From Oscillospiraceae bacterium (lineage in GTDB: Bacteria > Bacillota > Clostridia > Oscillospirales > Ruminococcaceae), in NCBI GenBank assembly GCA_015067025.1, contig SVNC01000004.1:1-64000 (forward strand): 64,000 bases of DNA, given 5' to 3'. The notes below the pieces were generated by a model. The model was given only the letters and a program-made list of their open reading frames with translations, searched no databases and was not told where the DNA came from. Below, in pieces: positions 25,516 to 32,584 of this stretch. A program made the position numbers and the translations under genes. Every line of letters starts with the position of its first letter. Position 1 is the stretch's first letter.

Positions 25516-26859
25516 TTATTCTCCTTTTTGTGTCTGTTTTTTGCCATCGGGTATAAAGAATATAAATATAAGCGAGCTTATAAGTAAAGCGAAGGGGTAG
25601 AAGAGGAAGGGGATTATCTCAAAGGCGGTTATAGTCTTACCAAGCTCTGCCACCGCTGAAATAGCCACCAACATCTGTGCACCGTAAGGGATTATACCCT
25701 GGAAGATGCAGGAGAAGGTATCGAGGATAGACGCAGTTTTTCCTGCTCTTATACCGTAGTTTTCCGACATTCTTTTTGCTATCGGGTTTGCCATTATGAT
25801 TGCTACCGTATTATTTGCAGTTGCGATATCCATAACTCCAACTAAAAGACCTATGCCGAGCTGACCCGTCTTTTTGTTTTTAAAGAGCTTTCCTGCAAGG
25901 TTTAAAAGTGCCTCAAAGCCGCCGTTTTCTTTTATAAGTGCACATAAAGCGGCAACAAGAACGGCAACCATTGACGTTTCAAACATACCTGAGATGCCGC
26001 TGCCTGCATTTGCTAAAAGCTCTGTGATGCCGGTAGCACCTGTGCAAAGCATAATTACCGCACCGGATAAAATACCGATAAGCAGTACGATAAATACGTT
26101 TATGCCGATAATTCCGCCGATAAGTACTAAAACGTAGGGTATTATCTGAATAAGGTTGTAGCTTTTGAGTTCTATCTGTGATATGTTTTCGCCCTGCGAA
26201 ACAAAGAAAATGATAACAAGTGCAATTATAGCCGCAGGCAGAGCGATAAAGAAATTTTCCTTGAATTTCGTTTTCATAGGACAGCCTTGACCGTTGCAGG
26301 CGGCAATGGTGGTATCTGATATAAAGGACAGATTATCGCCGAACATTGCTCCGCCCATTACTGATGCGATGCAAAGAGGGAGAGAAAATCCCGATGCGGC
26401 TGATACCGCAAAGCCTATAGGAGCAATAAGAGTTATCGTTCCTACTGACGTACCCATTGCAGTTGATACAAAGCAGCTTACTACAAAAAGCACCACTACC
26501 GCAAACCGGGGAGGGATTATTGACAGCAGGAAATATGCAACGCTTTCGGCACTGCTTCTTCCTACCACGCCGACAAAAACGCCTGCCACAAGGAAAATAA
26601 GTATCATTGTGATAATGTTTTTGTCGCCCACGCCCTTTGCCATAATATCAAGCTTTTTGTCGAAGTTTACCTTTCTGTTTTGCAGACAGGCAACAAGTAT
26701 AGCAATGAGAAATACAAAAACGATTGGGACGTTGTAAAAGCCCATTTCAATCTTTAAAATATATTCAAAAACAATTCCTGTGCCGAGATATAGCAGTAAA
26801 AATACTCCTATCGGGATAAGGGCAAGGGGGTTGCTTTTCTTTTCGTTCAAGAAAATCAC
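25516..26859 (-). CDS. NhaC-type Na+/H+ antiporter family protein
   Basis: A 447-residue integral membrane transporter with about 11-12 hydrophobic helices and the NhaC superfamily segments STAMGTSVGTITLIAPIG near residue 135, GGAMFGDNLSFISDTT near 170 and a re-entrant-like NTVAIIMANPIAKR near 350. Members exchange Na+ for H+, or amino acids such as malate/lactate and lysine-type substrates, so the cargo is not fixed by family. It heads the NhaC-SGNH-Fn3 cluster, which sits just behind the terminator of the CBM gene. No strong promoter is visible. Confidence 0.88.
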   Translation of the reverse strand: MIFLNEKKSNPLALIPIGVFLLLYLGTGIVFEYILKIEMGFYNVPIVFVFLIAILVACLQNRKVNFDKKLDIMAKGVGDKNIITMILIFLVAGVFVGVVGRSSAESVAYFLLSIIPPRFAVVVLFVVSCFVSTAMGTSVGTITLIAPIGFAVSAASGFSLPLCIASVMGGAMFGDNLSFISDTTIAACNGQGCPMKTKFKENFFIALPAAIIALVIIFFVSQGENISQIELKSYNLIQIIPYVLVLIGGIIGINVFIVLLIGILSGAVIMLCTGATGITELLANAGSGISGMFETSMVAVLVAALCALIKENGGFEALLNLAGKLFKNKKTGQLGIGLLVGVMDIATANNTVAIIMANPIAKRMSENYGIRAGKTASILDTFSCIFQGIIPYGAQMLVAISAVAELGKTITAFEIIPFLFYPFALLISSLIFIFFIPDGKKQTQKGE

Positions 26860-26878
26860 CTTTCCGTTTTATAGTTAA

Positions 26879-26910
26879 AATAATTCTGTACCATTCGGCA
26901 CAGAATTATT
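26879..26910 (-). terminator. Terminator after the CBM-bearing gene
   Basis: Minus strand stem AATAATTCTGT/ACAGAATTATT with a 10-base loop followed by TTAACTAT. It is AU-rich, with a short U tract, so read-through into nhaC is possible. Confidence 0.6.
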
Positions 26911-26920
26911 TTTATTTGTT

Positions 26921-28852
26921 TTAGGAAATTTTACAGCTTGAGCCGTTAAGTGTAGCACCATTTAACTTAAACTCGCCGGACGTGGTTATCTGAATTTCAA
27001 CTGTAAGAGTTCCGTTTGCATAAACGGAGTGATTCCAGTGCTTTTCTGTACAGTTGATATACGCCTTACCGCCGCTTACCGTTACATCGTCAGCACTCCA
27101 GGAGGTTATTGCTGACGCACCGGGAACGTCAAGTACAAGCTTCCAGCTATCAAAATTCTTTCCTGTGTTATTGGCAATAGTAAATTTAACCTGTGTTACC
27201 GTACTGCCGCCCGCTTGCCACGACGTACTTACCGTGTAGCTAAGCTCATAGTCTGATACCTGTGCAGGAGGCGGAGTTGTTTCTGGCTTTTTAGTTGTGG
27301 TTGTGGTTGTGGTTTCGGGCTTCTTTGTCGCAGTTGTCGTAGTTGTCGTTGTAGTCGTGGTAGTAGTTGTCGTAGTCGTTTCAGGAGCCTTTGTAGTCGT
27401 TGTAGTTTCAGGCTTCGGTGCGTCTGTTACCGTAGTCGTTGTATCAGGCACGGGAGCAGGCTTTACTGTAGACGTTGAAGAAGGTGTTTCGGGAGCAGGA
27501 GTAGAGGGATTATTTGCAGGTGTACTCGTCTGCGGCTTCTTTGTGGAAGTTGAGCTGCTCTGAGGCTTCTTTGTAGAAGTTGAACTGCTCTGGGGCTTCT
27601 TTGTGCTCGTGGAGGAGGACTGAGGTTTGCTTTCCTCATTGCCGCCCTGGTTTTCAGTTTCTTCTGACTGGGGAGGTACTTCTGTATCAGATGACTGATC
27701 ATCTGAATTTACAGGCTTATCAGAACCATCGGGCTTATCTGTCTTGCTTGTTTCGTTACCGTTTGCACCGGAGTTTTCGTTATCAGTGCTTACGTCAGAG
27801 CCTTGTGACTGGCTTACGTTACCGCCTACGGAAACATTGCCGTCATCTCTCTTATAGGTAAGCATCATAATAAGGCATACGATAAGCACGATAAGTGCCA
27901 CCGCACCTATTATTATGTAGAAGATAGCTTTTTTCTTTGAGCCGTCGTCCCCTTCAGGCACTTCGGTAAGCTCGGTTTCTTCTTCTTCCTTTTTTTCGGG
28001 AGGCTGCCAGTTTGCATAAAATAGCTTTGCTTCTTCTATAGTTCTCGGCTTTGTTATTTTAGAGATATCTCTTGGCGGTTCTGCACCCGACACGACTCCC
28101 ATAGCCGCAAAATAAGCCGCGTCATCCGTTATTATTTCGGTTGTCTTTGCTTTGTTTACTTCTTCTGTAGCGAAAGCAGCTTCCTCGGCAGGAGCAATCT
28201 CCTCGGCAGGAGCAATCTCCTCGACAGGAGCAATCTCCTCGGCAGGTGTAATCTCCTCGGCGGGTGTAATCTCCTCGGTAATTACAGGAGCTTCGCTTGG
28301 TACAGTCATAGTTTCTTCTGTAATGGGGAGAGCAATTTCATCCATTGCATCAGTAGCAGGAGCTACTGCAGACGCTGCTGTCATTGCCGCCATCTGTGCC
28401 GCTCTTATCTCTGAGGGACGCGGTTCCTGATTCAGTTCGATGCTGGGCATAGCATAATCAGAGCCATCGGGAGTAGCCTTCATAAAGTCTGTGGAATTTT
28501 CTGTAACCACAATGCTTGGCATATCTGAATTTACTTCAGCGGATATCATCATCGCTTCGTTTGTGGGCAAAGCCTCTACCGCTTCTACAATGGGTTCGCC
28601 GTCGTTTGCCGCTAAAGCTCCTGCACCAAAAAGATCTTCCATAGATGCTTCGGCAGTTTTTTCTGCTTGTTCTGCAGTTTTTTCGACAGTTTCCTTAGCT
28701 TCAGCCGCTACGTCAGCACCAAACAGCTCTTCGGGAGATAAAGTCGCTTCGGTAGTTTCTGCCGTATTAGTTATTTCCTCCGTCGCCTGAGCAGTATTTG
28801 CATCATTTTTAGGCGGCTGGTAATTGTTATTTTTATGCTTCTTTTTTGCCAT
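26921..28852 (-). CDS. Membrane protein with repeat-rich cytosolic tail and surface CBM2-like domain
   Basis: A 643-residue protein with unusual architecture. Residues 1-305 are acidic, Ala/Glu/Pro-rich and predicted cytosolic. They contain duplicated short motifs (EELFGA at 41 and EDLFGA at 72; MPSI at 111 and 135) and five PAEEI-type repeats (about 195-224). One helix follows (309-331), then a Ser/Thr linker with KPQSSSTSTK repeats and long Thr runs, and finally a domain (about 535-643) resembling family 2 carbohydrate-binding modules, with Trp at 545, 570, 585 and 606 and the closing LNGSSC. There is no signal peptide, so the helix acts as signal-anchor. I chose ATG 28852 because of the GAAAGGGG site upstream. 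A cell-bound cellulose or glycan adhesin is the likely role. Confidence 0.78.
   Translation of the reverse strand: MAKKKHKNNNYQPPKNDANTAQATEEITNTAETTEATLSPEELFGADVAAEAKETVEKTAEQAEKTAEASMEDLFGAGALAANDGEPIVEAVEALPTNEAMMISAEVNSDMPSIVVTENSTDFMKATPDGSDYAMPSIELNQEPRPSEIRAAQMAAMTAASAVAPATDAMDEIALPITEETMTVPSEAPVITEEITPAEEITPAEEIAPVEEIAPAEEIAPAEEAAFATEEVNKAKTTEIITDDAAYFAAMGVVSGAEPPRDISKITKPRTIEEAKLFYANWQPPEKKEEEETELTEVPEGDDGSKKKAIFYIIIGAVALIVLIVCLIMMLTYKRDDGNVSVGGNVSQSQGSDVSTDNENSGANGNETSKTDKPDGSDKPVNSDDQSSDTEVPPQSEETENQGGNEESKPQSSSTSTKKPQSSSTSTKKPQSSSTSTKKPQTSTPANNPSTPAPETPSSTSTVKPAPVPDTTTTVTDAPKPETTTTTKAPETTTTTTTTTTTTTTTTATKKPETTTTTTTKKPETTPPPAQVSDYELSYTVSTSWQAGGSTVTQVKFTIANNTGKNFDSWKLVLDVPGASAITSWSADDVTVSGGKAYINCTEKHWNHSVYANGTLTVEIQITTSGEFKLNGATLNGSSCKIS
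27537..27626 (-). repeat. 30-base tandem repeats in the CBM protein linker
   Basis: Three consecutive 30-base units encode KPQSSSTSTK. They lie in the predicted extracellular linker between the membrane helix and the Thr-rich spacer. Third-position differences show that the units are not brand new. Confidence 0.8.
28183..28272 (-). repeat. 18-base tandem repeats in the cytosolic tail
   Basis: Five near-identical 18-base units (CCTCGGCAGGAGCAATCT and variants on the plus strand) encode six-residue EEIxPx units of the cytosolic tail. In-frame length variation by slippage would be expected. Confidence 0.85.
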
Positions 28853-28889
28853 GGATATACCCCTTTCATAAACTTCCATATATAAATAA

Positions 28890-28918
28890 AGTATAGCATA
28901 AAATTTTACCCTTTTCAA
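28890..28918 (-). promoter_or_regulatory. Promoter of the CBM-bearing gene
   Basis: Minus strand TTGAAA, 17-base spacer, TATACT, about 38 bases before the start. It shares TTTATGCTATACT with the CE2-like esterase promoter. Confidence 0.78.
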
Positions 28919-29089
28919 TTGAAAAAAGCAGAAAAAGCCGCCGGGCTTTTAAAATAATACCTTTTGCACAAATAATACATTAATTTACTGTGAGAAATAC
29001 CCATAGAATAGCGGACGTTTCAGCATCGTGAAATTTTAAATATATGCGGCAAGACTAATAAAGCAGCAGGCATGTATGTCAAATTGTTA

Positions 29090-29290
29090 TTTGCGGGTTG
29101 CACCCGCGGGCATCTCCTGCCTTTAAAAATCATTGATGATGGCAACACATTGTGAACGGCAGGAATCATATGTTAAATGCACGATAAATTGTTGTTTGAA
29201 CGCGTGGCGTTCAATCCAATTTCCGCCTTTACTAGCCATTGCAATTGGCAAAACATTATGAACGGCGGTGTTACAATGTTGTTGTAATTT
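29090..29290 (-). repeat. Dispersed mosaic repeat, copy B (inverted relative to copy A)
   Basis: The 700-base gap between the CBM gene and gatB is non-coding. Read on the minus strand it contains two modules with GCCGTTCAyAATGTkTTGCCA, each closed by a complementary pair (CCGCC..GGCGG and CCTGCC..GGCAGG). Between them is GAACGCCACGCGTTcaAACAACAATTTATCGTGCAT. The same elements occur in the opposite orientation at 19990-20115. No promoter or open frame is convincing. Confidence 0.6.
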
Positions 29291-29378
29291 TTTTCAAATA
29301 ACCCACAAGCCTTGATATGCAAGGTGGTTTATTGCCCTAAAGGGCGTCGCAGTCCCTTGGACGGCTGCCTTCGGCGGC

Positions 29379-29513
29379 GGGCGTCTGATAGACGCCCCTA
29401 CGGAATAGAGCAAATTAAAACAGGGTTAGATAATGTCCACAAACACCGATACAATCAACAAAATCCAACAAATTAAATATCGCAAAAGTCGTAGGGGCGA
29501 CTATCAGTCGCCC
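29379..29513. repeat. Inverted pair of GGGCG hairpins
   Basis: Two hairpins face each other: GGGCGTC tgata GACGCCC then CTACGG at 29379-29403, and GTAG then GGGCGAC tatca GTCGCCC at 29491-29513. The second is the reverse complement of the first except for two bases in each stem, which change together and keep pairing. They enclose about 93 bases of AT-rich sequence without a gene. Confidence 0.65.
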
Positions 29514-29593
29514 GCATAAATCATCGCAATTTTTGATGGTACAACCCACCGCTAAACAACAATTTACCGTCGGGATATAAATCCCCACACAAA

Positions 29594-29615
29594 AAGGCGA
29601 CCTTGCGGTCGCCTT
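29594..29615 (-). terminator. Terminator of the aspS-gatCAB operon
   Basis: Nine-base stem AAGGCGACC/GGTCGCCTT with a 4-base loop, followed on the minus strand by TTTGTGTGG, just after the gatB stop. Confidence 0.82.
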
Positions 29616-29621
29616 CGTTTA

Positions 29622-31061
29622 TTATGCCTTGTCAATCTCTTCAAGAAGAATTTTTCTTAGTACCTGGGGATCGCAGTTGCCCTTTAAGGTCTTCATGCAC
29701 TTGCCGAAGAGAGCCATAAGAGCCTTTTCCTTACCGCCCTTGTAGTCTGCAACAGACTTGGGATCGGAAGCTACTATCTCCTTAATAACCTTTTCGATGT
29801 TTGCTGTATCGTTGGAAACGATAAAGTTATTTTCTACCGCATACTTTTCGGGATCAATCGTTTCTTCATCCATAACAAGAAGGATCTTCTTTGCATTACC
29901 TCTTGTTACCTTGCTTTCCATAACAAGCTTGATGAGTTTACCAAGAGCGTTACCATCAACCTTAAGCTGATCCATTGTACTGCCCTTCTTGTTGAGCATA
30001 TTCATACAATCGGAAATGAGCCAGTTAGCAACTTCCTTAGCTTCGCCGCATTCCTTGTACGCTTCTTCAAAGCAATCACAGAATGCTCTTGACTGAGTGA
30101 TAAGATCAGCGTCATATTCGGATAAACCGAGCTCGTCAATAAATCTTGCCTTTTTAACTTCAGGGAATTCAGGTAAAGATGCCTTGATGCTGTCAAACCA
30201 TTCGTCATCAATTACGATGGGCATTACGTTAGGGTCAGGGAAATAACGGTAATCGCCTGCTGTTTCCTTGCTTCTCATAGCGTAGCTCTTGCCCTTTACG
30301 TCGTCCCAACGACGTGTTTCCTGAACAAGCTCTTCCGTACCGTTTTCAAGAGCGTCAATGTGTCTTGCAACTTCATATTCAATAGCTCTTGTGATAGCGG
30401 AGATGGAGTTCATGTTCTTCATTTCGGTACGTACGCCGAGCTTTGTATCGCCCTCTTCACGAATTGAGAGGTTTACGTCGCAACGCATAGAGCCCTGCTC
30501 CATACGGCACTGGGAAACCTTTGCAAAACGCAGGAGTGAACGGAGTCTTTCAAGATAAGCTACAACCTCTTCTGCACTGGAGAAGTCAGGCTGGCTTACG
30601 ATTTCGATAAGGGGAACGCTGGTTCTGTTATAGTCAACGAGGGAGGTATCTGTCCAGTCATCGTGTACGAGCTTACCTGCGTCCTCTTCCATGTGTATCT
30701 GCTTTATTCTGATATCCTTTTCGCCCTTGGACGTCTTAATTCTTACCTTACCGTTTACACAGATGGGAGCAAACCACTGAGTTGTCTGATAAGAGCAGGG
30801 CAGGTCGGGATAGTAGTAGTTCTTCTTATCAAAGGTTGTTGTTCTGTTGATATCACAGTTTAACATCATACCTGCAGTCATACCGAGGTCTACTACCTTC
30901 TTATTTGTAACGGGTAACATACCGGGCATACCGCAACAAGCAGGACATACGTGGTCGTTCTGTTCGCCGCCGAATTCTGCGGAGCAGGAGCAGAATATCT
31001 TTGACTTGGTCGCAAGCTCGATATGAACTTCAAGACCGATGACGGTTTCGTACTTTTTCAT
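29622..31061 (-). CDS. gatB: Asp/Glu-tRNA amidotransferase subunit B
   Basis: GatB carries the kinase and transamidase site that phosphorylates Asp- or Glu-tRNA and adds ammonia. The 479-residue protein has family length and keeps the motifs: YETVIGLEVHIEL, a four-Cys zinc site (CSC..CPACC), FDKKNYYYPDLP, HMEEDAGK, MRCDVNLS and YRYFPDPN, then the C-terminal helical and YqeY-like tail domains that grip tRNA. It begins one base after the gatA stop. GatB looks fully functional, in contrast with its GatA partner. Confidence 0.96.
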   Translation of the reverse strand: MKKYETVIGLEVHIELATKSKIFCSCSAEFGGEQNDHVCPACCGMPGMLPVTNKKVVDLGMTAGMMLNCDINRTTTFDKKNYYYPDLPCSYQTTQWFAPICVNGKVRIKTSKGEKDIRIKQIHMEEDAGKLVHDDWTDTSLVDYNRTSVPLIEIVSQPDFSSAEEVVAYLERLRSLLRFAKVSQCRMEQGSMRCDVNLSIREEGDTKLGVRTEMKNMNSISAITRAIEYEVARHIDALENGTEELVQETRRWDDVKGKSYAMRSKETAGDYRYFPDPNVMPIVIDDEWFDSIKASLPEFPEVKKARFIDELGLSEYDADLITQSRAFCDCFEEAYKECGEAKEVANWLISDCMNMLNKKGSTMDQLKVDGNALGKLIKLVMESKVTRGNAKKILLVMDEETIDPEKYAVENNFIVSNDTANIEKVIKEIVASDPKSVADYKGGKEKALMALFGKCMKTLKGNCDPQVLRKILLEEIDKA

Positions 31062-31062
31062 A

Positions 31063-32253
31063 TTACTTGCCCTCCTTTATAATCTGTACCGCATCCATAA
31101 GTGCACTGTCAGAAAATGCCTTACCGATAAGCTGAACACCGCCGCCTACCACCGCAGGAAGACCTGTGATTGTTGCAGGTGCAGTATAGAGGTTTTCATC
31201 AAAAGCGAGATACTTATTTGCATCCGTATCAGCCTTTGTGAATGTCTTCTTTGAGCTTGCAGGGAGCATTACTGCATCATATTCTGCGAATATTTCAGCA
31301 AACTTTTCTGCAATAACTCTTCTTATTCTCATAGCCTTATCGTAGAAGCTCATATAGTTATCTGTAGATAACACGTCAGATCCGTAGATTATCATTGTCT
31401 TTAAAAGCTCGCCGAAAGCTTCTGTACGGCTGTTTGTATACAGCTCTTCAATAGTTGTGTAGTTTTCGCTTCTGTAGCCGTACTTTACGCCATCAAAACG
31501 GGATACGTTGTTGCAAAGCTCTGCACTCATAAGAATGTTCCAAGCCGCCTTTGCCTTTGTCAGTATCTCATCGTCAATTTCTGCGATTTCGATACCTTTA
31601 TCGGAAAGTGCCTTCTTTGCCGCTTCAATATCAGCCTTTACTGCATCATCAGCAGAAGCTGTGATCGACTTTGCAACAGCTACCTTCTTGACTGCCTTTT
31701 CAGTAGTTAAGATCTTTTCGCACTGTGCGTCTGAAAGGCTTGTGCCGTCCTTATCGTCGTGACCTGCAATAGCAGTAAGAACCGCCTTTGCATCAGCTAC
31801 AGTCTTTGCCATAACGCCTACGGTCTCGCCTGAGCAAGCAGATGATATCGTACCGAAACGGGAAACTGTACCGTAAGTGGGCTTTACAAATACGAGATCG
31901 TTTATAGCCGCCGCTCTTCTGGGAGCACCGTTTACGTCAAAGCAAAGAACAGCCTTTGCTTCCTTTGCAATTTCTGCACTCGCACTGAGGAGTGTACCGT
32001 TGTCGTCTGTTACTGCACCCTCGTAAGAGGTTTCGCCCAGAAGATCAACTGCCATTTCGCCTACGTTTGCTTTGCCTGCTATTTCATAGCCTGCATCAGT
32101 GAGCTTTGTAACTACTTCTGCATCAAAAAGGCTCATATAGCTATCAAGCATTTTTGAGCCTGCCGTTGTAGGCATAGCCTTCGTTAAGAACATATCGTCA
32201 AGGGCAACGGCATTTGTCATATCACAGTCAGCTTTTGTTAAATATAATTTCAT
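31063..32253 (-). CDS. gatA: GatA homologue lacking the amidase triad (probable pseudoenzyme)
   Basis: GatA normally hydrolyses glutamine to supply ammonia to GatB. This 396-residue version is clearly homologous: TTAGSKML, FVKPTYGTVSRFG and NNVSRFDGVKYGYRS match conserved GatA segments. But about 60-70 N-terminal residues are missing, and the catalytic Ser-cisSer-Lys triad is gone. The Lys of the KDN motif aligns with Asp19 (ALDDM). The GGSSGGS loop is replaced around residues 85-92 (NGTLLSAS). The nucleophile in SDTGGSIR aligns with Ala110 (FDVNGAPR). The GLPG segment is also shortened. The frame is intact and the gene sits correctly between gatC and gatB, so it is not an obvious pseudogene. 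A structural, non-amidase role is inferred. Confidence 0.85.
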   Translation of the reverse strand: MKLYLTKADCDMTNAVALDDMFLTKAMPTTAGSKMLDSYMSLFDAEVVTKLTDAGYEIAGKANVGEMAVDLLGETSYEGAVTDDNGTLLSASAEIAKEAKAVLCFDVNGAPRRAAAINDLVFVKPTYGTVSRFGTISSACSGETVGVMAKTVADAKAVLTAIAGHDDKDGTSLSDAQCEKILTTEKAVKKVAVAKSITASADDAVKADIEAAKKALSDKGIEIAEIDDEILTKAKAAWNILMSAELCNNVSRFDGVKYGYRSENYTTIEELYTNSRTEAFGELLKTMIIYGSDVLSTDNYMSFYDKAMRIRRVIAEKFAEIFAEYDAVMLPASSKKTFTKADTDANKYLAFDENLYTAPATITGLPAVVGGGVQLIGKAFSDSALMDAVQIIKEGK

Positions 32254-32274
32254 AGTGTGACTTCCTTTCTGCCC

Positions 32275-32556
32275 TTATTCTACAAGTCTGGGTACCTGCC
32301 AATAGCCTTCGCTTGTGGCAGGCGCACCCTTCTGCAGATCTTCACGGGAATATATCTTCTTAGCTTCATCTTCTCTGACTACAGTCATAATAGGCATAAC
32401 GTGTACCATTCTTTCCACGTTTTCCGTATCAACTGAGTCAATAGCCTTTTTTTCTTCTAACTGCTTGTCGTAGAATTTCAGAAAAGCTTCCTTTTCCTCT
32501 TCTGTAAGAGAGAGCTGATTGAACTTTTCAAGCAGTCGTAAGGTTTCTCTTTCCAT
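32275..32556 (-). CDS. gatC: Asp/Glu-tRNA amidotransferase subunit C
   Basis: GatC is the small linker that wraps between GatA and GatB and stabilises the complex. The 93-residue protein has the family length, a helical N-terminus with LRLLEKFNQLSLTEEEKEAFLKF, and a C-terminal extended part with REDEAKKIYSREDLQKGAP. GAAAGGAA precedes the start. It lies between aspS and gatA in the usual order. The C-terminal EGYWQVPRLVE fits the family ending. Confidence 0.9.
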   Translation of the reverse strand: MERETLRLLEKFNQLSLTEEEKEAFLKFYDKQLEEKKAIDSVDTENVERMVHVMPIMTVVREDEAKKIYSREDLQKGAPATSEGYWQVPRLVE

Positions 32557-32584
32557 ATAGTAAATTCCTTTCTGTGAAATGGAT

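Noticed and set aside
27297-27563. Plus-strand Val-rich ORF of 88 residues
   Set aside because: Shadow of the poly-Thr linker of the CBM-bearing protein, without a ribosome site.
28183-28272. Regular 18-base repeats that could suggest a CRISPR-like array
   Set aside because: Units are contiguous without spacers and encode in-frame EEIxPx repeats of a protein.
28919-29621. Possible prophage or insertion sequence remnant in the 700-base gap
   Set aside because: No transposase or integrase fragment in any frame; only hairpin repeats are visible.
31063-32253. GatA as a decaying pseudogene
   Set aside because: No frameshift or stop, normal spacing to gatC and gatB, and conserved structural segments argue for a maintained protein rather than decay.
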